Below are positions 12,547-22,775 of a stretch of DNA of 64,000 nt, piece after piece. Source of the DNA: Undaria pinnatifida. Lineage: Eukaryota; Sar; Phaeophyceae; Laminariales; Alariaceae. The notes below the pieces were generated by a model that did no database searches, was not told the origin of the DNA, and worked only from the letters and a program-made list of their open reading frames with translations. The stretch lies in contig JABAKD010000009.1 in assembly GCA_012845835.1 (NCBI GenBank), forward strand, positions 5,395,324 to 5,459,323, in the 5' to 3' direction. Every line of letters begins with the position of its first letter. The first letter of the stretch is position 1. The position numbers and the translations under genes are program-made.

Positions 12547-14652
12547 TCAAGATTCGTCTACGTTACGTTGGATTCCCCGAGGAAACGCACTGGCGATGTG
12601 GACTTGCAAGCACCAAGAACCTCGTACGGCTCCCGTTGAAGTCGTGTAGCGCGCCGGGGGAAGAGGAAGTTTAATCGATCCCGGGTCGTCCAGAAAGCGG
12701 ACCAGGTATACCTTGTCCTCGGTAGTGCTCTCGCTGATTTTTCCAAGCCACCATAACCCATCGTCTCCCTTCTACCAAAAGTGGGCTCCCTTCGGGAGTA
12801 CTGTGTCGTGGTAGCGACGGAGCCAATCGACGCGGGGAACACAGTCGTAGCCCGCCGCTAGGAAACGTTCGCCGTTGTTGCGGGAGAGCTCACGCTGTGC
12901 CGCCCCGATCCGCATTCGGCGGTAGAGGCGGTTGGTTTGGCGGTGCTGGTCCGGGGTTCCGGCCCAATAACGCAAGATGTGGGAGCGGGAGAGGTGAAGG
13001 TCCATTTCCAGTTCGGAGAGTCCCGCCCAATGCGTCTTGTATAGCGCCGCGATGACGCCACCTCGCCCACGTACCGACTGATGACCAGTGATCTGCTCCA
13101 CCTCCAGCCGTTGGAGGGGAGTCGAAACGTCGTCTTGAGTGACGTGGTACGGCGGGGACTTGTTGGAAAAACTGTTGAGCACATACTGTGTCAGCCCCGC
13201 CGGTAGGTATTTGGGCATGTCCCCGCTGTCGTGGGGGTTGGCACAGGGTTTGCAGCGCTCGATGGCCACACGCCGACGAGCGTCCGAACCAGGGAGGTCG
13301 GAAGGGAGATCCAAACAAAGGAGGTTGCTCCCGAGCGGCGAGCCGTCCGGGGTCTCGGCGGCGGAGCAGGGACCGACGGCCAGGACCTTGTATGGGCCCG
13401 TCCAGTTGAGCGCGAGTTTGGCCTTGAGTACCTTGGCGTCGGTGTTCGCCTTCACACCCTGGCGGATGGTAGAGGCAGAATTGTATACCCATGCCCAACC
13501 ACCCACAGTGAAGTTAGGTGCTGGACGCAGCGCGTCGGCGAGGGCGGAGTTTCTGCGGTTAACACAGGAAACGGTGGGGGCGTGGTGTGCGCGGACAATG
13601 TCGTTCGCGCGCTTTTGCCGGTCGGTGGCCAAGCCGCAATAGGCCAGGTGGTCACGGGCCAGACTCTGGTGTCCCACGACACCTGTGCGGTCGAAAATCG
13701 TCAGGGGGAGCCGTGGTAGTCTGCCCATGTGGACCTCGTTGGGCGCCAAACCCGTCGCCGCGCTGACAGAGTTGTTGTAAGCGAATTTTACGTGGGGCAG
13801 ATGCAAGTCCCAATCGTGTTGTCGCTCGTTGACGACCATAGCCAGCATTTGTGCCATAGTGTGATTTACCCGCTCAACGCCCCCGTTACAGTTGGGATGA
13901 TCGGAGCTTGTAGCAAGCTTGTGTACACCCAACAGCTGATATACAGCTTGTGAAAGCTTGGAGCAGAACTGCAGTCCGTTGTCCGAGAGTATGGTGCGCG
14001 GGCACCCCCACAAGGGGATGTATCAGTTCACCAGGATATTGGCTGTACCCTCCGCGGTGAACTCAGCGGCAGTGACGGGGAACATGTCGGCCCGACGACT
14101 GAAGCGATCGGTGAACAGCAGGATGTAGGTATTGCCTCGTGGTGTGACCGGAAGGGGGCCGAAGTAGTCAACACTGACGGCGATACCTGGACCTTCCGGC
14201 AGAGGCATTGTGATGATGGCCCAGCGGACAGTCAGCCGTGGGGTTTTCCGCGCTTGGCACTTCAAGCAGTGGCGAAGCCACCGCCGGGTGCACACACACA
14301 TGCCAATCCACCAATAAAAACGCTCCAGCATGCGCAACGTGCGCGTGGTGCCAAGGTGACAGGAGGCCGTCGAGTGACAAGCTTGCATGATCCAAGGGCG
14401 CATGAGCAGGGGAACGTAGATGCGAACTGGCTCGTCGTTTAGCAAGCAAGCAGCTCGCCCCACAGAGTTCGGTTTATCAGAGCTTGTTGGCGGGAGTGTC
14501 GGGTTACGAACGAGTAGGACGATGTCGTCGTCGGTTGTATGTAGTCGACCCTTACACGCCAGCTCCTGGATGTCTGAGAGGGAGGGACGCTTGGGCGAGG
14601 GGTAGCATGCCAAGAAGTCGGGTGGAAGGGCCGACGGCCGGCCGATAGACAT
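12547..14652 (-). pseudogene. Ty3/gypsy retrotransposon integrase, interrupted by two in-frame stops
   Basis: One continuous minus-strand frame encodes the C-terminal part of a gypsy-type Pol polyprotein. From 14,652 down it shows a zinc-binding HHCC module (residues about 93-132: CHSTASCH, then CLKC), then the DDE core: Asp in VDYFGPLP (about 162), Asp in LSDNG and Glu in GGVERVNH. After the core comes a chromodomain-like block (VEQITGHQ, ILRYWAG). The frame is broken by TGA at 14,023-14,025, inside the core, and by TAG at 12,769-12,771. Beyond the second stop the frame stays coding-like (GLWWLGKI, VYLVRFLDD) until TGA at 12,547-12,549. Reverse transcriptase and RNase H are not recognisable upstream. 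The copy is therefore inactive and probably internally deleted. Confidence 0.9.
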
Positions 14653-15551
14653 GTAACGTATCGTGGCGTGGCACGTCGGCTCTGCGTGTTGTTCGCGCTT
14701 CCAATCGGCATGTGAATAACGGAACCCGCGAACCGCAACTCAGCAGCGTCGCCGAGGGCATCCGACCTTGTAAGTGTAGCCGGCGTTTCACCAAGAGGAG
14801 GCGTAAGCCGTAGGAGCGGAGCTCCCATAGGCTCTGCGTGGTCGTGGTCGAACGGAAGTGGTACCGCGCGGGCCGGCGGGTCGGCAAGAGTAGGGGTCGC
14901 GGCGGCTGGCGGAGCCGGCCGCGGCCGTCGGGCTCGCGGCGGAGTTATAACTCGTCTGGACGATGGCTGGGGGACCCCGCCGGGCCCGAAGCCATAGTCG
15001 ACAGCAGGGGGTACCTTACCAGCTGCTGTTGCTGAACGCCGGCGCGTCTGAGTGGAGATGCGGTCCGAAAAAGGCGTCATTGTCTGGGGCGCCGGAGATC
15101 CAGGCGAGGTTGGGACGGGCGCGGTCGGGCCCGTGGGCTCGACTGGGTTAGTCCCTTGTACCGAGCTCCGGGAAGGAGTCGGTTGGGCCACTGATGTCGT
15201 GACAGCCGGGGCTTCGGCGGAGTCCTCGTTGGTCACGGTGGGTACAGCAAAAACCGAAGCGAAATCGTAGTCGGCTGTACGCGAGCCCCCGCCTCGGACG
15301 GGCGAGCTATCGACGGTGGCGGTGGATGCAGAAACACGAGCGACGAATCTCCTGAAAGGAGTAGGAAGGTCGTCAAGCCTCATACGTGGTCCGTGTGTGC
15401 GAAAATCGCAAAAGTCGGCAAGAGTGAGAGGAAGCCCACCCAAGGCATTACTTTCGGTGCGGGGCATTAGCCCACCCAAGACAGTGCCTTCGGCGAGGGG
15501 TTCGAGTCCACCCAAAGCTGTGCTTTCGGTGTGGGGCACGAGCCCACCCAA
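14439..15551 (-). CDS. Proline/serine-rich open frame, probably retroelement debris
   Basis: This 370-residue frame overlaps the start of the integrase frame in another phase. It begins with an in-frame run of twelve-residue repeats containing LGGL, produced by the 36-bp minisatellite. It then continues as a long disordered stretch rich in P, T, S, A and R, with no reverse transcriptase, RNase H, protease or zinc-knuckle motif. Its position suggests that it derives from the region between Gag and integrase or from a spacer of the same element. I do not recognise the product, and translation is doubtful. Confidence 0.25.
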   Translation of the reverse strand: MGGLVPHTESTALGGLEPLAEGTVLGGLMPRTESNALGGLPLTLADFCDFRTHGPRMRLDDLPTPFRRFVARVSASTATVDSSPVRGGGSRTADYDFASVFAVPTVTNEDSAEAPAVTTSVAQPTPSRSSVQGTNPVEPTGPTAPVPTSPGSPAPQTMTPFSDRISTQTRRRSATAAGKVPPAVDYGFGPGGVPQPSSRRVITPPRARRPRPAPPAAATPTLADPPARAVPLPFDHDHAEPMGAPLLRLTPPLGETPATLTRSDALGDAAELRFAGSVIHMPIGSANNTQSRRATPRYVTCLSAGRRPFHPTSWHATPRPSVPPSQTSRSWRVRVDYIQPTTTSSYSFVTRHSRQQALINRTLWGELLAC

Positions 15552-15612
15552 GACAGTGCTTTCGGCGAGGGCGCGAGTCCACCCAAGCCGACCCCTGGGA
15601 TCGGCGAGGGGG
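15434..15612. repeat. 36-bp minisatellite, five units
   Basis: Units starting with GCCCACCCAAG or GTCCACCCAAG fall at 15,434, 15,470, 15,506, 15,542 and 15,577, an almost exact 36-base period. Each unit carries a TGC(C/T)TTCGG(C/T)G phrase. The period is 12 codons, so it stays in frame in the overlapping minus-strand reading frame. Confidence 0.9.
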
Positions 15613-16127
15613 GAGCGCGCAGCCCGCGGGTCCGTAGGAGGTAGATACCGCTATCTCCAACGGGGTTGGGGCTTGTCAACCCCACGAGGTTGAAGTTTGT
15701 CAAGCCACTGCGGTTGTACTCCGTAGCAGGCTCTGGAAAACGGGCCAGAAAAATCGGCGATGCCGTTGGTGCTGCCTTTGCGGAACTCGAGTGTGCGATC
15801 GAACGCGGTGACGAACTCAATCTACCGCTTGACTCGTGCATGAGGGTCCCCACTTTGCCAATGCTCGCCTGTGTCTTGTGGCCGGAGGATATGCGGAACT
15901 TTGTTCCCCACAGTACCCTCGAAGCCCAAACAATGCTGGCGGTCCCCAAATCTAGAGGACTCCAGTGCCTCTCCGAGTCGAGCGTTGCTCGACTGATATA
16001 CGCGATTTTCACAGTGAACAAAACGTCATCCAGCGTCACAGTACCCTTGACGAAACAGGGGCCGTGTTCTGACAGCTCAAGGTCAGGGCCGACGCCAGAA
16101 GCTATCTCAAAAACTCAACTTCTTACA
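15613..16127. other. Spacer upstream of the retroelement frame
   Basis: I see no gene, RNA or clear repeat boundary. Minus-strand frames that cross it are low-complexity continuations of the minisatellite frame. Confidence 0.4.
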
Positions 16128-16240
16128 ATTGGCCTACGACAGCTTGCAAAGGTGAGTTTCGACAAAAAATCGTCGATCTCACAGCTTGAGTGTATTTTCT
16201 TTTTTATAATTATTCCAACCGTAGCACGCTGTTTCCGCAG
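16128..16240 (+). repeat. Repeat Y, fragment
   Basis: CAGCTTGCAAAGGTGAGTTT, then a TCTCACAGCTTGAGTGTATT block and an AT-rich end, match copies at 54,990-55,135 and, inverted, at 43,970-44,135. The longer copies carry AGTCGCCGACC(C/T)ATATCC ahead of this part. It may be the end of a long terminal repeat. Confidence 0.65.
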
Positions 16241-17619
16241 GGGGGCAGTTGGATGGGACCCATACAAACGTTCCGGAGATCACAGAACGTTCTGATGGTA
16301 TTGTCATAACGTACGTGTCATATCGACATGTACCATAGGACCAAAACCTGCCAACAAGAAAAAGGCACAGAAAGCACAAGTGTTGTGCCGTATTCGATAC
16401 CAGTGTATGATACGCAGGCAGCTACGATACATATAAAGCAAAAGACTGCGTGAGGAAAAACAAAACAGCGACCAGGTAGTACTGGTATCTAGCAGAGCGC
16501 GTATGTTATACCAATGTGAGACAACAACAGCAGCACACCACAACAAGGACGCTTGGTGCTTGGTACTATTAATTGTGTCCATCTCACACTTACGAGCGTC
16601 CATCTCACACATAAAATGCTTCAAAACTTCCGTTCAGGCAAAACGAAATGTTTCGAAGGTTTCATCAAAGCCAGATAGAAGATTACCAGAACGAACACTC
16701 TTATAAAGTAGTCGCGACCTGCACTACTGCTCGCTGAAAGAGCCAACACAGTAGTACAGCTATAGTCTAGGCGTCGAGCACCGCTGGTGGTGGGCCTATA
16801 TGAGTAGATGAGCCGTACTCTGTGCGAACACACAAAAAGGTAGAGTGTCTCATAGGTCAGATGCAATGCTCGAAAGTTTACAGCACACTGCGTGCTGGTA
16901 CCTGGTAAAATATGCCAAGAAACCAAAACCCGAACATGGTTCAGCTAAAAAACGAAAACCAGCTAAAAAACGAAACCCAAAAAGTAGTCACGCACTGCTG
17001 TCTATAGTCTAATAGATTATTACTTGGTAGCAGAAATGCGAGGGGATGACCAAAAGTAGGAGAGAGAACAAGGGCGAGTTATTGCCTTCATCCAAAGCGC
17101 GCAACTCGTACTCGGGGGGGTGTGGTAGGGCAAACTATTGCACATGTACCCCTATTCCGTAACGACACGGTATTAATACAGCACTTGGTAAGGTGTGGTG
17201 CAACGGAGCCGGCCACTCGAACCAATCGAGTACAAACAGCTCACAGCGTTCCAACTGCGAAATTTCCCACAAGGTGGCGGGGTATTCTTGTGGACAGGAC
17301 TCCCAACATGGGCACAAACCAGTTGGAATTAGACTCAATAGCTTATACCTGGTACATTGTTTCCTCTACATTAAACTCTAAAAGACAGACAAAACAGGCC
17401 CAGTCACGCTACCCAAGGTAGAGCAGGTAAAGCAGGTAGTGAGATGTGGGGCGTCCTGCTTGTCCCACCATCGTCTCCTACATTATCGCCCATCTATGAT
17501 GGCCTTGACGCGAATGTGACATCTAATGTCACGTGGTTTCACCTCAACCATGACATGGTTTCACGTCGAATCTATACGAAAGTACCAGGTATCCTTCTAC
17601 GGAGGGCACTCCATTACAC
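16241..17619. other. Spacer, nothing recognised
   Basis: Several TACCAGGTA-like phrases recur (for example 16,474 and 17,587), but without fixed spacing. No reading frame exceeds about 107 residues, and none has a recognisable domain. Confidence 0.4.
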
Positions 17620-17815
17620 CGCCGCGGCGAAGCCCCCCTGGTACTGCTCTACCATATGTATGGTAGGCGGTTTATTTTGTTTTTTCTCCCCCCGGCTTTA
17701 ATATCGGGAAGAAGAAGAGTACGAATACAGAATATAATTAGTTACGATATCTTATATGTTACTCTTAATACTACAGCATCCGAGAATTAAAATCAGATAC
17801 TCCCCCCTCAAAAAA
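17620..17815 (+). repeat. Repeat Z, inverted relative to a copy at 42,660-42,835
   Basis: ACCATATGTATGGTAGGCGG, a C-run, GGCTTTAATATCGGGA and an AT-rich block ending in TTACTCTTAATACTACAGCA are matched in reverse complement at 42,660-42,835. This is a dispersed non-coding repeat of about 190 bases. The class is unknown. Confidence 0.7.
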
Positions 17816-18480
17816 TAAACAAAAAGTCTGTGGGACACGAACCCACGGTTGGTTCCAAATTGATACGCTGTCACTCTAATATTTAAAAATAAATAAATAT
17901 ATACAAAACCCTTCTTTGGTGTCAGGTATTGGTCAGGAGTTTTTTGTCTCGGCCGAAGTATGCGATTCGCGGAACTGGAATTCGGTCGAATATATCTTCG
18001 TTCGAGCGCCGCCTTCGAGGGGCGGCTCCAACGCCCCTCGCCCTGCCGTGTCCGTTCCGCACATCGACGTGAACGCGGACGGATGCCGAGCGAGACAAGC
18101 GAGAAGTTGCAAAAATGCCGCATGTCGGGGAGGAATTTCGGAGATTCCGGATGTATCTTTAGACTATCTATGTCTGCAACGCCTGGATGATTTACAAAAT
18201 CGGCATCATTTCCAAACGGTACTTGATAGTGTTTGGAATTTTGCGGTGGCATAGAGCGTTAGTTTCTTTGCTGCACTTTTTTACTAGTTCGTTTGGTTTC
18301 TTGCTCGGCCTTTTTATTGCTTTTGTTTCTGCTCGTTTCGCCAGCTGGAAATTCATTTTTAGTGTGGGTTCACCTAAAACGTGACACAAGTTACCAACGA
18401 TATCCAACAACTTCGTGACACAAATTACCGACGGCAAGACGTTTCGTGACAAAGTAACTCCCAAATCATGATATTTTCAC
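17816..18480. other. Spacer with a doubtful minus-strand frame
   Basis: A 166-residue minus frame (17,752-18,252) and a 112-residue + frame overlap here. Neither has a recognised domain, and the C-terminal part of the minus frame runs into repeat Z. No RNA gene is seen. Confidence 0.35.
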
Positions 18481-18481
18481 G

Positions 18482-19402
18482 TAACAGAATCTCGAGACAA
18501 AACCAATCAGGTAGAGCCGTCTCTTCGGCCTTTGGCCCTGGCTTTAGCATGGCCGCTGACACTCCAGGCAGCCTCTGCTGTAGGCATGAACGAGTGCGGT
18601 TGATTCGCAGCGAACTATCCGCTGTGCTCGCTTCTATGTGGCCATTGTCCATGCCATTTCATGCCACCTCCCTTCTGTTTTGAGCTCGCCGTCGTGCCGT
18701 CGAGGTACGAGGAAACCCGTACGTACTGGGTGAGAACAGCAGTATGTACGACGAGCATGAACGCCAACTGACGACATTGGCAAGCACACAACATCAGGTG
18801 CAGCAGCAGTAGCCGAAGGGCGAAACTTCTAGCACATACTGCAGCAACTAGTAGCAACCAGAACCACAGCAGATAGTTCAAAGTGCAGTACGAGTGCCGT
18901 TGGCAAGTTTAGTCGTACACGAATCACTCTGTCCAATACATAACAGAATCTCGAGACAAAACCAATCAGGTAGAAGAGCCGTCTCTTCGGCCTTTGGCCC
19001 TGGCTTTAGCTCGGCCGCTGACACTCCAGGAAGCCTCTGCTGTAGGCATGAACGAGTGTGGTTGATTCGCAGCGAACTATCCCGCTGTGCTCGCTTCTAT
19101 GTGGCCATTGTCCATGCCATTTCACGTCACCTCCCTTCTGCTTTGAGCTCGTCGTCGTGCCGTCGAGGTACGAGGAAACCCGTACGTACTGGGTGAGCAC
19201 AGCAGTATGTACGACGAGCATGAACGCCAACTGACGACATTGGCAAGCACACAACATCAGGTGCAGCAGCAGTAGCCGAAGGGCGAAACTTCTAGCACAT
19301 ACTGCAGCAACTAGTAGCAACCAGAGCCACAGCAGATAGCTCAAATTGCAGTACGAGTGCCGTTGGCAAGTTTAGTCGTACACGCATCACTCTGTCCAAT
19401 AT
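18482..19402. repeat. Direct tandem duplication of about 460 bp
   Basis: The block from TAACAGAATCTCGAGACAAA (18,482) to TCACTCTGTCCAATACA repeats almost unchanged from 18,941 to 19,402. The two units differ by a few substitutions and short indels, for example GGTAGAGCC against GGTAGAAGAGCC. Near identity points to a recent event. No coding function is visible in either unit. Confidence 0.92.
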
Positions 19403-19744
19403 ATAACAACCGTTTTATGTTCATATTGATGGAGAAAAAATATTACATTTCCTGTAAGAATGATACGTCGTACGAGCGGACGTTCTGATTCTGGTGTGCT
19501 GCTGCCGTGAGACCATCGAGCACACCGCATGTTTTACCCAAACAAGAGCCAACAAAAGGCAGCACAGGGGCCCCCAACACAGAGACACGTGACAACCACG
19601 GCCAGCTGTCGATCGCGTAATTGGCCGGTAGTCCGTGCTTCGGTGGGTGTATCGGAAATCGTTCGTAGTACTGCTGTAGATCGTCGAAAAACCACGTGGC
19701 ATCCCGTTCTGGTGGCAGACTCGCCAGTAGACCCCCCAAAATTT
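19403..19744. other. Short spacer, nothing recognised
   Basis: Overlapping frames of about 100 residues exist on both strands without a domain. The stretch separates the duplication from an inverted copy of repeat X. Confidence 0.4.
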
Positions 19745-20165
19745 ATTTACCTTTTCTTTTTCTTGGACCCATGCACCCATTTCCTTTCCTTTCTCTTCTT
19801 TGTTTCTTTCTTCCGATTGACTTGCGTCTGTTGTGCGTATGCGTAGTGATAGATACTACGCGTAATATATACGTGGTACTCTTTCTTGGGTGGCAAGCGG
19901 TTGTAGTCGGTTTTTCCAGGTGCGAGTAATGAGACGTATGAACCGGCATGGACCTGGCACATCGTAGACTGACTCCCGACTTCACTTTTATATGTTTCTG
20001 GTGGAGGCATGAAATGCGTCATCTGTGATTTATGCGTGTACCACCTTGGGTTGTTTGTGGTTTCCCTCGGGTATTCCTCAGCTCCAGAGTGACTGGAGCC
20101 TGTCCTGTGACCACGGACTTGACTATGCGAGTTAATGTGAGGACGACAACAACAACAACTGAATA
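19745..20165 (-). repeat. Repeat X, inverted partial copy
   Basis: The reverse complement carries CAAGTCCGTGGTCACAGGAC, the ACATATAAAAGTG TATA-like block and the CATACGTCTCATTACTCGCA phrase of repeat X. The purine tail is short here. The copy is in the opposite orientation to those at 10.7 and 22.8-24.4 kb. Confidence 0.85.
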
Positions 20166-20737
20166 TTGCCTGTTTCTTGACCTTTCAGCTGCTTCCTGCA
20201 AATTTGGTTTTTCTGCCAACACGATTTTGAACTTTTTCCTGATTTTTTCTTCCTTTTTGTCTAGTAAGTTGAACTTCCTACCATTTGCCGCTAATTTACC
20301 GCCTGTGCATTAGTTGCGGAACGGTCCAACTTTAGCTTTTCTTTGATTCCCACCATTTGTTTTGTACTTGACGAAGCTTCATCGGCTGAGATCTGGGCTT
20401 GGCTCATCAGCTCGACACCGCCCAGCACCCCATCGCAGCGCTACAGCTTACAGCAACGAAGCGCCGCGCAATGCCCTGCGATGCCCTGCGGCTCAGCTCA
20501 GCAGCGCACCGCAGCGCAGCGCTAGCTCAGCAGAGCGAAGCGCTATGCTTTGCCGTGCTCTGCCGTCGCGGTCGTTCGTTATTCATGATATTTAAAACTC
20601 CGCGTACGCTGATATTTAGGTATTTGGCCCTTTATTCTATACATATCGCGTCAACCATCGTAATATCATACAATATGGGGGAGAGAATGTAATCTCTATG
20701 CGAAGATCTTGTTTTGTTTTAATCAATTTTCAGCCGG
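20166..20737. other. Spacer with GCAGCGC-rich low complexity
   Basis: The segment 20,400-20,560 consists of short overlapping CAGCGC, GCCCTGCGATG and CTCAGCAG phrases able to form hairpins. The rest shows no gene. Confidence 0.5.
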
Positions 20738-21070
20738 CCGCCCCGGTGGTCTAGTGGTTTTACCCTCGAATACTACCAACGTTTGGTTGTCCTTGAGTTC
20801 GACACCCACCACGATGAGATTTGACTTTATTTGCAAAAAAAAAAAAAGATCAACTGCTGAGAGCGCCTAGCAGCGTGGGTAGGTACAATTTGACGCGAGT
20901 CGACGAGGGAAGAAAATGCTGGATTCTCCTCGCGGTAAAAATGAAAGCACGTGCCGAAGTGGGGAGGGAGGAGGAGGGCCCGCTATGTGACCCCGGATCT
21001 GAGTTACTACTGGCAGGGAGCGCGAGAGTGGTGCGGGGATAATAAATGAGATGAAGAAAAAAAAATGTTG
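20738..21070 (+). mobile_element. tRNA-derived SINE, copy A
   Basis: The head has RNA polymerase III-type internal promoter boxes: TGGTCTAGTGG (A box, 20,746-20,756) and GAGTTCGACACC (B box, 20,795-20,806). A tRNA-unrelated body follows with CGCGAGTCGACGAGGGAAGA and CGCTATGTGACCCCGGATCT, ending in an A-rich tail. A second full copy lies at 48,661-48,960. The head resembles a tRNA, but the acceptor stem is not paired well enough for a functional gene. Confidence 0.88.
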
Positions 21071-22775
21071 CAAAGGTATATTATTATTACTACCAGTAAA
21101 TAATATGTCAGTCTCTAGGAAATGCGCACGGCACCGTCAGCAGTCGTCATGGTAGAGACGCTCCGGATATTGTGTATAGAGGGGACGCGTCCGATTTCGA
21201 CAACGTGAAAGCACCCACTAAGAAAAGACAGCAGACACACATATCCCGCCTTCCCGAGAAAAAACAGAGAAGAAGCGCTACGCCAACCTCACGTACGAGC
21301 AAAGCCACCCCCGCACCTATCTTAGACAACGCCGCCTCAACGAGAGATCGCTCTCCTCTTCTTCTACGTTTTCCTCCTCGCCCGCGACCACGCAGACCAA
21401 TGAATACGACAGCCTTCACGTAACAAACAAAGCAATCTTCTTCCAAAACCTCGCCGGCTGACATGTCCCCATGTCGACGTTTGATGCAAACCGACTTTGT
21501 ATTCTGTCGACTTCGAACCTCCATTGCCACGGGGACAGCAGTGCAGCCTCTTCATTAATGCCAAGGCCTCTTTCGTTTCGCCTAGAGGCGACGCAGGTTC
21601 TCAATAATACTATTTTCGGTATTTTTTTTTATAGACGCCAACTTTTACTTGGCGCATTTAACATAGTTTGTTTCGCCTATCCTTGCCTTCTTAGTTGTAT
21701 AATATTACGTGTTTTCTTGTGTCTAAGCATGACCTTCATAATCCCATGTTCGTATTAAACTCTTGGCATTACTTTAAAGTTCAATGCATGCCAAATCGGA
21801 CAGCTACACCTTAAGTTGTCGAAGTGCTGCCCTGCCCTACCCGAAGCATGGGCGCCGGCGAATGCCGGCATCCATGCGGAGCCCTTGTAAATATATTATT
21901 TTCAGGACGTCAGGTGTGAGTTTGACGAATTTCGAGTCAGTACTCATATTTTGAAGCTGCTTGCTGGTACTTGAACTATGCTATGTGGCTTGTATGTGGG
22001 TAAAATTTATTCGTGAACCTTCCGCATGCTGTATACAGTCAGTACGTCTCGAGTCCCGAGGTGCCACATCTTCCGCGTATCCTACCAAACAAACGGTAAA
22101 GATATCGCCAGAATATAGCACTCTACAGCTGCATTGCACTCGTTGCATAGACGACTACCGCGGCCGTGCGTGACATTCTGATGGACAGGCAAGCTAGTCA
22201 ACACCCGTTCCACACTCGTAGTCGACACAAAAAGGGATATGGCGGTACAGAGCGGCTGTAATCCCTTGCTGCATCGCACCCAAAACTCTATTTTTTCCAT
22301 TACATACGATAGGGGTTTCCATAAAAATTCCGCGGGCGTTTATAAAAAGCTGGCCCTGTGCCAGGTACATCCAAAATTGGCCAAACATGCGCTGCTGTTG
22401 GGATGCCTCGCTCTCTGCACTAGTGCTCCTGCGGCGAGCGAGCTGCTTCGTAGTAGTAGCTCCGGCAACAGCAGCGATCTCCTCGCAGGGTTTGCGCCCG
22501 TTTTTGTGTTCGGCCAACACGGAATACCTCCGCGCGCTAGGCACACGCCACAATCAGGGTTCGAGTACGTTGCGGCGGTCTGCTTGGCGAAGTACGAGTC
22601 CTACGCGAGCGGGAGGAGGGAGGCCGGTGTGTGTGTAGTGCATAGCGGGTGAAAGTGGGCGTAAGGGTCGCTCGTAGTGCTCGCTTCTGGTGTGCAGTAG
22701 AGACGTATGCACATGCGGAATTCAGATCTGAAGATATTATCCAGAAAACATGCCGGCGGCGTGTTGTCAACTTGT
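21071..22775. other. Spacer with weak open frames only
   Basis: A 127-residue minus frame (21,147-21,530) and a 137-residue + frame (22,239-22,652) are the longest. The latter includes a hydrophobic segment (HALLLGCLALCT) that could be a signal anchor by chance. No splice-consistent neighbours or known motifs support either frame. Confidence 0.35.

Noticed and set aside
12558-12842. 94-residue minus frame as a separate gene
   Set aside because: It is an off-frame reading of the retroelement's Pol C-terminus, whose true frame continues past the TAG at 12,769.
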